From Roseburia sp. CAG:309 (GTDB taxonomy: Bacteria; Bacillota; Clostridia; Lachnospirales; Lachnospiraceae), in NCBI GenBank assembly GCA_000434115.1, contig FR894038.1, positions 12,167-19,238 of the forward strand: a DNA stretch of 7,072 nucleotides, given 5' to 3'. The notes under the pieces are model-generated. The model ran no database searches and was not told the DNA's origin. It saw nothing but the letters and a program-made list of their open reading frames with translations. How positions within the stretch are numbered: the first letter of the stretch is position 1; the number at the start of each line of letters is the position of its first letter. Both the position numbers and the translations under genes were made by a program. Of the stretch, positions 1 through 6,095 are shown in pieces.

Positions 1-420
1 AAGGACGAGGCATTGTGTGGGGAGACGACGGGAAAAAAGAAAGTGGCAGATCTCAATGCCAGACTGGCGGTCATTGGCAAGGAAAAGCCGGAACTTACGG
101 TGAGTATCCATCAAAACAGTTATTCTGTGGGGACAAAGGGGGCGCAGGTGTTTTACTATTCAGGGTCTGAGGAGGGAAAGCGGCTGGCGAACGTGCTTCA
201 GGAGACGATCAAAGCGGAGATCGGGGATGGAAACCACCGCGTGGAAAAGGCAAACGACAGTTATTATATGCTGAAAAAATCCAACGGGCCATTTGTGATT
301 GTCGAGTGCGGATTTTTGTCCAATCCGGAAGAAGAAAAACTCTTAATTTCCGAGGACTATCAGCAGAAAATGGCAAAAGCAATCGCAGAAGGGATTGAAA
401 AATTCTTGTATACCGGTTGA
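1..420 (+). CDS. cwlD: N-acetylmuramoyl-L-alanine amidase (Amidase_3 / CwlD-like), 3' end only
   Basis: The reading frame is open from the first base, so the start lies upstream and only the C-terminal 139 residues are seen. They match the C-terminal part of Amidase_3 zinc amidases, which cut the bond between muramic acid and the stem peptide. Visible are the SIHQNS motif with its zinc-ligand His (codon 109-111), a GAQVFYYSG strand, and the C-terminal VIVECGFLSNPEEE motif with the catalytic Glu (codon 304-306), ending in a helix about 25 residues later. The first His and Glu zinc ligands would lie outside the window. The short single-domain ending without SH3 or cell-wall-binding repeats fits CwlD, which helps form muramic-delta-lactam in spore cortex. 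The CwlD assignment rather than another Amidase_3 member is inference; the family call is firm. A TTG at 13 is not a credible start, because conserved sequence continues upstream of it. Confidence 0.87.
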   Translation, partial: KDEALCGETTGKKKVADLNARLAVIGKEKPELTVSIHQNSYSVGTKGAQVFYYSGSEEGKRLANVLQETIKAEIGDGNHRVEKANDSYYMLKKSNGPFVIVECGFLSNPEEEKLLISEDYQQKMAKAIAEGIEKFLYTG

Positions 421-434
421 AATTGTGGTACAAT
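406..434 (+). promoter_or_regulatory. Candidate sigma-A promoter with extended -10 upstream of sua5
   Basis: A -35-like TTGTAT (406-411) is separated by 17 bases from TACAAT (429-434), which matches the TATAAT consensus at five of six positions. It is preceded by TG plus one base (426-428), an extended -10 element. The -35 lies in the last codons of the amidase gene, and transcription would begin about 30 bases before the sua5 ATG. It is the best promoter-like site I found in the window and would drive the sua5-rpiB-proC-atp series. The call rests on sequence match only. Confidence 0.5.
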
Positions 435-474
435 AAAAATAAATATTTTTCGGATTGAAAGCGGTGAAAACGCT

Positions 475-1989
475 ATGAATACAAAGGTTATTATTTGGAA
501 TGAAGAGCGGGGATTTGAGGCGGAAGAACTTGCAGAAGCGGCTCAGATCATCCGAGATGGCGGTCTGGTGGCATTCCCGACGGAGACGGTATATGGTCTT
601 GGGGGAAATGGACTGGATCCACAGGCATCTCAAAAAATATATGCGGCAAAGGGGCGTCCTTCGGACAATCCATTGATTCTGCATATTGCAAAAATCGATC
701 AGTTACACGAGGTGGTAAGCGAGATTCCGGAAGCAGCGGCGACGTTAGCCGAGGCGTTTTGGCCGGGGCCTCTTACAATGATATTCAAAAAGGCAGACTG
801 TGTGCCGTATGAGACGACTGGCGGACTGGATACGGTTGCGGTGCGTATGCCGCAGCACACGGGAGCCTTACAGTTTTTGGAAGAAACCGGAGTGCCGGTT
901 GCAGCACCAAGTGCCAATACATCCGGTCGGCCAAGCCCGACATTGGCAAAACATGTAAAAGAAGATTTAGATGGGAAAATAGATATGATCATCGACGGTG
1001 GAGAAGTGGGAATCGGATTCGAATCCACAATCGTCGATGTGACCGAGGAAGTACCGGTGATTCTGCGTCCGGGATTTATCACGCAGAAGATGCTGCAGGA
1101 GATCGTCGGAGAAGTGCAGATGGATCCGGCCTTGATGCAGGTGAGCGGCGACGAGAAGCCGAAGGCACCGGGGATGAAATACCGTCATTACGCGCCGGAA
1201 GCGGAGATGACATTGTACCAGGGAGATACGGAAGACGTGATCGCCCATATTAACCGGGAGATTGCGGCATATGTGGAACATGGCACGTACCGGCCGGAGG
1301 AGATCGGTATCCTTGCGACGACCGAATCGGCCGGCCGTTATCCGGTGGGACAAGTTGTCGTGGCGGGATCCAGGAAAGAAGATACCGAGGGGAAATATCT
1401 GTACGATGCCCTTCGCAGGTTTGACGAACTGCATGTAAAGCGGATCTTGTCGGAGACGTTTTTTGATTCGGCAAAAGAAGAGGCGGTTATGAACCGGCTG
1501 AAAAAGGCGGCAGGGCAGAATCTCGTACAGGTCGAGCCTTACGAGTGTTGCAACCGCGTGATCTTTGTCAGCAAAGACAATATTACGCTAGGGCCGATGA
1601 ATGAGTGGATTCTGAAAAGCATTCTTATGGATAAAGAGAAAGAGGTACTTTCGCGAGGACTTGTCGTACTGTTTGAAGAGCCGAGAAATATGAAAGTAAC
1701 CGATATCCTGATCAATCACGGAGTTCCGTGTGAAGAACAGGTTTCCGTCGCATTTTCGCCGGAAGAGGTGACGCGCGACACCGTGATCATTACGATGAAC
1801 TTTGCGGAGAAGGTAAAAGTTCTGGAAGATTATGGATTGGAGAGAAACGTCTATACATTGCGGGAACTTGCCGGGGAAGAAGGCGATACCGAGCCGCCGC
1901 TTGGCGGCGACGAGGAAGCGTATGAGGCAAGCTATACGGAGTGCAAAGATCTGCTCTATAAAATAAAAAAGAAATTACAGTGGAGGTAA
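475..1989 (+). CDS. sua5: L-threonylcarbamoyladenylate synthase (Sua5/YwlC) fused to a degenerate LMW phosphatase-like domain
   Basis: This 504-residue protein is well above the roughly 330-350 of ordinary Sua5. Residues 12-205 form the YrdC/TsaC domain, which makes threonylcarbamoyl-AMP from Thr, bicarbonate and ATP for the t6A37 modification of ANN-decoding tRNAs. Motifs include FPTETVYGLG (34-43), KGRPSDNPL (59-67), SANTSG (146-151) and STIVD (184-188). The linker APGMKYRHYAP (231-241) and a Rossmann-like Sua5 domain to about 350 follow, so it is Sua5 rather than short TsaC. Residues 360-504 resemble low-molecular-weight protein tyrosine/arginine phosphatases (YwlE type). VIFVSKDNITLGPM stands where the family has VxFVCxGNxCRSPM, and the end EPPLGG plus an amphipathic helix stands where DPxGG is usual. 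Nucleophile Cys is Ser366, P-loop Arg is Leu372 and the general-acid Asp is Pro474, so phosphatase activity is unlikely. The ATG has only a modest GGTG (463-466) upstream. The first two domains are certain; the third is inferred from motif alignment by eye. Confidence 0.9.
   Translation: MNTKVIIWNEERGFEAEELAEAAQIIRDGGLVAFPTETVYGLGGNGLDPQASQKIYAAKGRPSDNPLILHIAKIDQLHEVVSEIPEAAATLAEAFWPGPLTMIFKKADCVPYETTGGLDTVAVRMPQHTGALQFLEETGVPVAAPSANTSGRPSPTLAKHVKEDLDGKIDMIIDGGEVGIGFESTIVDVTEEVPVILRPGFITQKMLQEIVGEVQMDPALMQVSGDEKPKAPGMKYRHYAPEAEMTLYQGDTEDVIAHINREIAAYVEHGTYRPEEIGILATTESAGRYPVGQVVVAGSRKEDTEGKYLYDALRRFDELHVKRILSETFFDSAKEEAVMNRLKKAAGQNLVQVEPYECCNRVIFVSKDNITLGPMNEWILKSILMDKEKEVLSRGLVVLFEEPRNMKVTDILINHGVPCEEQVSVAFSPEEVTRDTVIITMNFAEKVKVLEDYGLERNVYTLRELAGEEGDTEPPLGGDEEAYEASYTECKDLLYKIKKKLQWR
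1982..1986 (+). promoter_or_regulatory. Ribosome binding site of rpiB inside the end of sua5
   Basis: GGAGG lies six bases before the rpiB ATG and is read as the final Trp-Arg codons of sua5. The two genes are only three bases apart, so their translation is probably coupled. Confidence 0.75.
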
Positions 1990-1992
1990 GCT

Positions 1993-2421
1993 ATGATTGC
2001 ATTGGGAAGTGACCAGGCTGGTTATGAATTGAAACAGGAAATTATTAAGTATTTGGAAGAAAATGGATATGAATACAAAGATTACGGGAGTTACAGTGCG
2101 GATCCGGTTGATTATCCGGTGTATGGGAAAAAAGTGGCACACGCGATTGCCGATGGCGAGTGCGACAAAGGAATCCTGATCTGCGGAACCGGAATCGGTA
2201 TCTCGATCGCGGCAAACAAAGTCAAAGGAATCCGTGCAGCGGTCTGTGGCGACTGTTTTAGTGCAGAGGCGACGAGACTTCACAACGATGCCAATATCGT
2301 GGCGCTGGGCGCGCGGGTGACAGGTCCGGGACTTGCCGTACGTATCGTAGACACATTCTTACATACTGATTTTTCCGGCGTGGACAGACATATCCGCCGC
2401 GTGGAAATGATAGAAGAATAA
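1993..2421 (+). CDS. rpiB: Ribose-5-phosphate isomerase B (RpiB/LacAB family)
   Basis: The gene encodes 142 residues, the normal length for RpiB, which interconverts ribose 5-phosphate and ribulose 5-phosphate in the non-oxidative pentose phosphate pathway in the cytosol. The N-terminal GSDQAG (5-10), the catalytic-Cys loop ILICGTGIGISIAANK (Cys64), the RLHNDAN motif with His96 and the C-terminal DRHIRRVEMIEE Arg cluster that binds phosphate are all present. Cys64 favours RpiB over the LacA/LacB galactose-6-phosphate isomerase subunits. One oddity is Gln8, where E. coli RpiB has His in GCDHxG. The gene starts three bases after sua5, with a strong SD inside that gene. Bacillus has rpiB (ywlF) in the same ywlC-ywlE neighbourhood, which supports a conserved cluster. 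Confidence 0.93.
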   Translation: MIALGSDQAGYELKQEIIKYLEENGYEYKDYGSYSADPVDYPVYGKKVAHAIADGECDKGILICGTGIGISIAANKVKGIRAAVCGDCFSAEATRLHNDANIVALGARVTGPGLAVRIVDTFLHTDFSGVDRHIRRVEMIEE

Positions 2422-2443
2422 ACGAAGCAGAGCTTCAGAATGG

Positions 2444-3247
2444 ATGGTAAAAATGTTAGGATTTGTTGGTTGTGGAAATATGGCGCAGGCAATGCTTAAA
2501 GGGATTTTGAGTAAAGGCCTGTATGCAAAAGAAGATATTCTTGTTTCCAGAAGAAACGAAGAAACTCTTCAGAACATTCAAAATGAGTTTGGTGTAAATG
2601 TTACGACAGACAATGCAGAAGTGGCGAAAAAAGCAGATATTTTGATTCTTGCGGTGAAACCATTTCAATTTGAGACGGTCATTTCGGAGATTCGAAATGA
2701 AGTGTCAGAGAATACACTCGTGATCTCGATCGCGGCCGGTCAGACGATTGCGAATATAGAAAAATTATTTGGAAAGACTATCAAATTAGTAAGAAGTATG
2801 CCAAATACGCCGGCATTGGTGCTCGAAGGGGCAGCTGGTGTCTGTTATAACGATCATGTGTCAGAGGATGACAAAAAAACGACAATGGAAATATTTTCCA
2901 GTTTTGGCATTGCCAACGAAGTGAGTGAATCCATGATTGACACGGTGATTGGCGTAAGCGGAAGTTCACCGGCCTATGTATTTATGTTTATCGAGGCGAT
3001 GGCGGATGCCGCTGTGGCAGACGGTATGCCAAGAGCGCAGGCGTATGAGATGGCAGCGCAGTCGGTGCTGGGAAGTGCCAAGATGGTTCTTGAGACCGGA
3101 AAGCATCCGGGCGAACTGAAAGACATGGTATGTTCTCCGGCAGGAACGACGATTGAAGCGGTCCGAGTGCTGGAAGAAAAAGGATTCCGGAGTGCCGTGA
3201 TCGAAGCGATGAAAGCCTGCGTAAAGAAAGCAAAAGAAATGAGTTAA
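2444..3247 (+). CDS. proC: Pyrroline-5-carboxylate reductase
   Basis: This 267-residue enzyme carries out the last step of proline synthesis: NAD(P)H-dependent reduction of delta-1-pyrroline-5-carboxylate to L-proline in the cytosol. The N-terminal Rossmann motif FVGCGNMAQAM (G9, G11, M13), the AVKP strand (70-73), RSMPNTP (117-123), VSGSSPAY (171-178) and the ProC signature from HPGELKDMV through PAGTTIEAV (221-240) are all seen. The length is normal and nothing is missing. There are two possible starts. ATG 2444 has little SD in front; ATG 2453 (starting MLGFVGCG) has GGATGG (2442-2447) five bases upstream and would give 264 residues. The choice does not affect the fold. The gene sits 22 bases after rpiB and 7 bases before atpZ, so it appears to belong to the same transcript, with no obvious functional link to the ATP synthase. 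Confidence 0.95.
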   Translation: MVKMLGFVGCGNMAQAMLKGILSKGLYAKEDILVSRRNEETLQNIQNEFGVNVTTDNAEVAKKADILILAVKPFQFETVISEIRNEVSENTLVISIAAGQTIANIEKLFGKTIKLVRSMPNTPALVLEGAAGVCYNDHVSEDDKKTTMEIFSSFGIANEVSESMIDTVIGVSGSSPAYVFMFIEAMADAAVADGMPRAQAYEMAAQSVLGSAKMVLETGKHPGELKDMVCSPAGTTIEAVRVLEEKGFRSAVIEAMKACVKKAKEMS

Positions 3248-3254
3248 TGGTGCG

Positions 3255-3554
3255 ATGAAAAAAAGAGATAAGCAACGCGAACGAAGGGAAGTCATTCATG
3301 CCCTTTCCATGATACTGCAGATTGGTCTGGCAATGCTGACCTGTATGGGAATCAGCCTTGCCATCGGATATTATCTGGATCAGCTGCTGGGAACAAAGAT
3401 ATGGGTTATCATTATGCTGGTGATTGGAATACTGGCGTCGATGCGCAGCCTTCTTGTCCTGACGGGGCAGTATGGCAGCAGCGGCTCCAAGGAGAAAGAA
3501 ACGCCGGCAGAGCAGGAGGACATTCATGCAGGAAGCAAAAAAGACACTCCTTAG
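3255..3554 (+). CDS. atpZ: AtpZ/AtpI-type small membrane protein (ATPase_gene1 family)
   Basis: The protein has 99 residues. A basic N-terminus (KKRDKQRERR) is followed by two membrane helices, about 17-40 and 48-66, with the GYYLD motif (38-42) between them. The tail (72-99) is hydrophilic and charged. This is the pattern of AtpZ (ATPase_gene1), encoded just ahead of atpI and atpB in many bacteria. Family members are proposed to act in Ca2+/Mg2+ uptake or in ATP synthase assembly, so the exact role is not settled. There is no clear SD. The ATG lies eight bases after the end of proC, suggesting coupled translation. The 3' end overlaps atpI by 29 bases. The assignment rests on helix layout, the GYYLD motif and gene position. 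Confidence 0.82.
   Translation: MKKRDKQRERREVIHALSMILQIGLAMLTCMGISLAIGYYLDQLLGTKIWVIIMLVIGILASMRSLLVLTGQYGSSGSKEKETPAEQEDIHAGSKKDTP
3514..3519 (+). promoter_or_regulatory. Ribosome binding site that sets the atpI start
   Basis: A perfect AGGAGG lies six bases before ATG 3526, inside the end of atpZ. It argues against the longer reading frame that opens at 3472, whose first 18 residues are merely the shadow of the atpZ tail. Confidence 0.8.
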
Positions 3555-3927
3555 AGTGATTGGCATTTTGTGGGGACTTGCGGCAGTGGTTCTGATCGTG
3601 GGTGCCGTTCTGTTTGCGGTTCATCCCTTTCCCTATTTTCCTTATGTAAGCGGTGAAGTATTGGGAACCCTGGTTTCCAGTCTGCTTATGTGGCATCGTT
3701 TTAATACTTTGGATGTTGAACTGGATATGGCAAAAAAGAACGCCATACGGCATCTTCGCATGCAGGCATCGGTACGAAGCCTGATCAGCCTGCTTATTTT
3801 ACTATTGAGTTTTTATTTTCGACAGTATCTCTACCCGGTTACGGTGTTTGCGGGATTGTTTGCCACCAAGGCAGCGGCACTCCTGTATCCGGTCATTTTC
3901 CGGGAAAAACAGGATCTGGCGGAATAA
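3526..3927 (+). CDS. atpI: ATP synthase subunit I (AtpI)
   Basis: From ATG 3526 the product has 133 residues and four hydrophobic segments at about 10-32, 42-58, 83-99 and 102-124. A basic amphipathic loop (RFNTLDVELDMAKKNAIRHLRMQ) lies between the second and third. This is the arrangement of ATP-synt_I (AtpI), which is implicated in c-ring assembly in Na+-type and Bacillus ATP synthases. AtpI is membrane-bound and usually not part of the finished enzyme. The sequence is poorly conserved in general, so the call rests on topology, length and position between atpZ and atpB. The frame stays open upstream to 3472, but the perfect SD at 3514-3519 and the overlap with atpZ make 3526 the right start. 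Confidence 0.85.
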   Translation: MQEAKKTLLRVIGILWGLAAVVLIVGAVLFAVHPFPYFPYVSGEVLGTLVSSLLMWHRFNTLDVELDMAKKNAIRHLRMQASVRSLISLLILLLSFYFRQYLYPVTVFAGLFATKAAALLYPVIFREKQDLAE

Positions 3928-3935
3928 ACTATACA

Positions 3936-3949
3936 CAGACATTTGTCTG
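3936..3949 (+). repeat. Perfect 14-base palindrome between atpI and atpB
   Basis: CAGACATTTGTCTG reads the same on both strands and is followed by six A residues. It lies 25 bases before the atpB start. With a two-base centre it would be a poor RNA hairpin and has no T-tract on the + strand, so it is not a terminator. A protein-binding site or a small stem setting an mRNA boundary between atpI and atpB is possible, and chance cannot be excluded. Confidence 0.4.
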
Positions 3950-3960
3950 AAAAAACGAGA

Positions 3961-3966
3961 AAGGAG
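3961..3966 (+). promoter_or_regulatory. Ribosome binding site of atpB, supporting a TTG start
   Basis: AAGGAG lies eight bases before TTG 3975. The next in-frame ATG comes only about 35 residues later, inside the first membrane helix, so TTG is the supported start. Confidence 0.75.
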
Positions 3967-3974
3967 ACTTAGGC

Positions 3975-4685
3975 TTGGATAACAAAGTGGATTTTTATGT
4001 CCATGGGTATCAACAGGTACACATTGGTGGTTACACATTTTGGATCACGACAAGTCATGTGTGTCTGGTAATCGTTATGGTTGCATTGATCATCTTTGCA
4101 ATCGTGGCAAACCGTGTTATCAAAAAGGCGGATTACCGGAAAGCACCGACAGGATTTTTAAATGTCATTGAGCTTCTGGTGGAAACCGTGGATAAACTGG
4201 TACTTGATAACATGGGCGGAAAACTTGCCCCGCGTTTTCGAAACTATGTGGGTGCGTTGTTTATGTTGATTCTTACATGTAATCTTTCCGGATTGTTTGG
4301 ACTCCGTCCGCCGACCGCGGATTATGGTATCACACTTCCGTTAGCATTGATTACGTTTGTAATGATTCAATACCAGGGATTCAAATGGCAGAAAATGGGT
4401 AAGATCAAAGGACTGTTTGAACCAATATTTTTATTTTTGCCGGTGAATATCATCAGCGAATTTGCAACACCGGTTTCAATGTCACTTCGTTTGTTTGCCA
4501 ACATACTTTCCGGTACGATGATGATGGCGTTGATCTATGGATTATTGCCAAAACTTGCCACACTTGCGTGGCCGGCAGCACTGCATGCGTACATGGATGT
4601 ATTTTCCGGAGCGTTGCAGGCATATGTTTTCGCGATGCTGACAATGGTATTTATTGCCAATGCAGCAGGGGACGAAGCCAAGTAA
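3975..4685 (+). CDS. atpB: F-type ATP synthase subunit a
   Basis: This is a 236-residue polytopic membrane protein that forms the ion half-channels next to the c-ring. Hydrophobic helices are seen at about 29-50, 90-112, 117-134, 150-166, 170-192 and 207-231. The hallmark is SMSLRLFANILSG, with the essential Arg172 (equivalent to E. coli Arg210), and the last helix carries GALQAYVFAMLTMVFIANA with Gln215 (equivalent to E. coli Gln252). Length is normal for Firmicutes. The start is TTG with a good SD; no alternative ATG exists before the first helix. It stands in canonical order between atpI and atpE. The sequence of subunit a alone does not tell Na+ from H+ use; that inference comes from subunit c. 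Confidence 0.96.
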   Translation: MDNKVDFYVHGYQQVHIGGYTFWITTSHVCLVIVMVALIIFAIVANRVIKKADYRKAPTGFLNVIELLVETVDKLVLDNMGGKLAPRFRNYVGALFMLILTCNLSGLFGLRPPTADYGITLPLALITFVMIQYQGFKWQKMGKIKGLFEPIFLFLPVNIISEFATPVSMSLRLFANILSGTMMMALIYGLLPKLATLAWPAALHAYMDVFSGALQAYVFAMLTMVFIANAAGDEAK

Positions 4686-4704
4686 AAGAGAACAAAATAT
4701 ATCT

Positions 4705-4712
4705 TAAGGAGG
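4705..4712 (+). promoter_or_regulatory. Very strong ribosome binding site of atpE
   Basis: TAAGGAGG, an exact complement to the 16S 3' end, lies nine bases before ATG 4722. The c subunit is needed in many copies per complex, so a better site here than in neighbouring genes fits its stoichiometry. Confidence 0.8.
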
Positions 4713-4721
4713 AAACATATT

Positions 4722-4979
4722 ATGAATTTTTCAGGAGCAGATTTAATTAGTGCAGCATCCGCAATTGGTGCAGGATTAGCAGTTATCGCAGGTATCGGTC
4801 CCGGTGTAGGACAGGGTATCGCAGCCGGATATGGTGCAAATGCCGTAGGACGTAATCCGGGTGCAAAAGGTGATATCATGTCAACCATGCTTCTTGGACA
4901 GGCCGTTGCCGAGACAACAGGTCTTTATGGTTTGGCTGTTGCGATGATTCTTTTGTTTGCCAATCCATTGCTTCCATAA
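4722..4979 (+). CDS. atpE: F-type ATP synthase subunit c, predicted Na+-binding type
   Basis: This 85-residue double-hairpin proteolipid forms the rotor ring in the membrane. Helix 1 (about 7-40) has the glycine-rich GAGLAVIAGIGPGVGQG, the polar loop is GRNPGAKGD (43-51), and helix 2 (52-83) has the ion-binding GQAVAETTGLYG with carboxylate Glu64. Residues Gln31, Val62, Glu64, Thr65, Thr66 and Tyr69 line up with the Na+ site described for the Ilyobacter tartaricus c-ring (Gln32, Val63, Glu65, Ser66, Thr67, Tyr70), with only a Ser-to-Thr change. The whole ligand set is present, so Na+ coupling is predicted. The start is unambiguous because of the strong SD. There is no cleavable presequence and no gene duplication. 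Confidence 0.97.
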   Translation: MNFSGADLISAASAIGAGLAVIAGIGPGVGQGIAAGYGANAVGRNPGAKGDIMSTMLLGQAVAETTGLYGLAVAMILLFANPLLP

Positions 4980-5004
4980 AAAGCACAGAATAATCAAAAA
5001 GATT

Positions 5005-5010
5005 GGAGAG
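5005..5010 (+). promoter_or_regulatory. Ribosome binding site that sets the atpF start at ATG 5015
   Basis: GGAGAG precedes ATG 5015 with about six bases between its GGAG core and the start. The in-frame TTG at 5003 overlaps this site and has no SD of its own, so the longer form is rejected. Confidence 0.65.
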
Positions 5011-5014
5011 AGAC

Positions 5015-5533
5015 ATGGATAATCGAATTTTTGGACTGGATCCGCAATTGCTCTTTGATACGGCGATTGGATTGCTTGCCATGTTGGTATTGTTTATCCT
5101 GCTTTCATATTTGTTATTCAATCCGGCGAGAAAACTGATCCAGAAACGGAAGGATTTTATCGCCAGCCAGCTTGAAGAAGCAGCAAAGGCAGAGAAGGAT
5201 GCGAAAGAACTGGAGACTCAATATCGTGCAAAATTAGACAAAGTTGAGGCAGAGGCAGAAGAGATGCTCAGCGATGCGCGTAAAAAGGCGCTGGATAAAG
5301 AGAAAGAGATCGTTGCCAAGGCTTCCGATGAGGCTCAGACCATTAAGGCAAGAGCAGAGCACGAGGTGGAATTGGAGAAGAATAAAGTTCGTGATGAAAT
5401 GAAACAGGAAATCGTTCATGTGGCATCTGCTATGGCAGGAAAATTTGTCGCTGCATCGATGGATGAGGACAAACAGGCGCAGCTCATTGACGAAACATTG
5501 AAGGAAATGGGTGATGAGACATGGCAAAATTAG
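5015..5533 (+). CDS. atpF: F-type ATP synthase subunit b
   Basis: From ATG 5015 the product has 172 residues. One N-terminal membrane helix (about 12-35) is followed by NPARKLIQKRKDFI (36-49), the usual b-subunit junction. A long charged Ala/Glu/Lys-rich helix to about residue 135 would form the parallel coiled coil of the peripheral stalk. The C-terminal part (about 136-172) is the delta-binding end. Subunit b holds the catalytic head still against the rotor by bridging subunit a and delta. There is a single b gene and no b' seen here. The stop codon lies 13 bases inside atpH, so translation of the two is probably coupled, as expected for partners in the stalk. Confidence 0.95.
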   Translation: MDNRIFGLDPQLLFDTAIGLLAMLVLFILLSYLLFNPARKLIQKRKDFIASQLEEAAKAEKDAKELETQYRAKLDKVEAEAEEMLSDARKKALDKEKEIVAKASDEAQTIKARAEHEVELEKNKVRDEMKQEIVHVASAMAGKFVAASMDEDKQAQLIDETLKEMGDETWQN

Positions 5534-6066
5534 TATCAAAAGTATACGGAGATGCTTTGTTTGAGGCAGCGCTGGAAGATAACCAGCTGGATGCCGTATG
5601 GGATGAGGTCAGAGAGATCGCCTCGATCTTGCAGGAAAATGAAGCATTTATTGATATTATGAATCATCCCGAGATGACGCGGGAAAAAGAACTTGCGATG
5701 ATGGACGAAGTATTTGGCGGAAAAGTTTCGGATATTATGATGGGCTTTTTGCAGGTACTTGTGAAAAAAGGACGCTTTGGTGAAATTGAATCCGTGCTGG
5801 AATATTTTGACAAAAGAGCAAAAGAATATAAGAAGATTGGCGTTGTCTATGTGACGACACCGACCGAACTTTCCGGGGCACAGAAACAAAAGATCGAAGC
5901 GCGCTTGTCAGAAACGTCTTCGTACGAGACACTGGAGATGAATTACAACGTGGATGCGAGTCTGCTTGGCGGAATCCGCATTCGTATTGACGACCGTGTC
6001 GTAGACAATACGATCCAGACGAAGCTGGATGAAATGACAAGAAAATTAAGCAAGGTCAGAGTGTAA
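5521..6066 (+). CDS. atpH: F-type ATP synthase subunit delta
   Basis: This 181-residue cytoplasmic protein joins the top of the alpha3beta3 head to subunit b (OSCP family). Residues 1-105 are the helical domain that binds the alpha N-terminus, with VYGDALFEAA near the start and FLQVLVKKGRFGEI (76-89). The C-terminal part has VVYVTTPTELS (108-118) and the family signature VDASLLGGIRIRIDDRVVDN (144-163), followed by a terminal helix. Length is normal. ATG 5521 overlaps the end of atpF by 13 bases and has only a moderate SD (GGTGA, 5510-5514), consistent with translational coupling. No defects were seen. Confidence 0.95.
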   Translation: MAKLVSKVYGDALFEAALEDNQLDAVWDEVREIASILQENEAFIDIMNHPEMTREKELAMMDEVFGGKVSDIMMGFLQVLVKKGRFGEIESVLEYFDKRAKEYKKIGVVYVTTPTELSGAQKQKIEARLSETSSYETLEMNYNVDASLLGGIRIRIDDRVVDNTIQTKLDEMTRKLSKVRV

Positions 6067-6095
6067 CTTCTAAGGAAAGAAGGTGTTTGAGGAAC

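Noticed and set aside
435..450. AT-only inverted repeat ending in T5 after the amidase gene, possible terminator
   Set aside because: The stem is entirely A-T and the T-run is itself part of the stem, so it would be too weak; it also lies just downstream of the likely -10 element.
699..1434. Long minus-strand open frames opposite sua5
   Set aside because: They lie antisense to a clearly conserved gene, show no recognisable protein features, and have no credible SD; they are shadows of the + strand codon bias.
2424..2436. GAAGC-AGA-GCTTC hairpin between rpiB and proC
   Set aside because: A five-pair stem with no T-tract is too weak for a terminator and no more than expected by chance.
2988..3566. 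A 192-codon minus-strand open frame
   Set aside because: It runs across three genuine + strand genes (proC, atpZ, atpI), with a low-complexity Arg/Ser/His-rich translation typical of an antisense shadow.
4568..4750. 60-codon + strand frame overlapping the end of atpB and start of atpE
   Set aside because: It covers the conserved last helix of subunit a and the atpE SD in another frame and has no family resemblance.
5003..5014. TTG 5003 as the start of atpF, adding four residues
   Set aside because: The SD GGAGAG overlaps this codon and is correctly spaced for ATG 5015.
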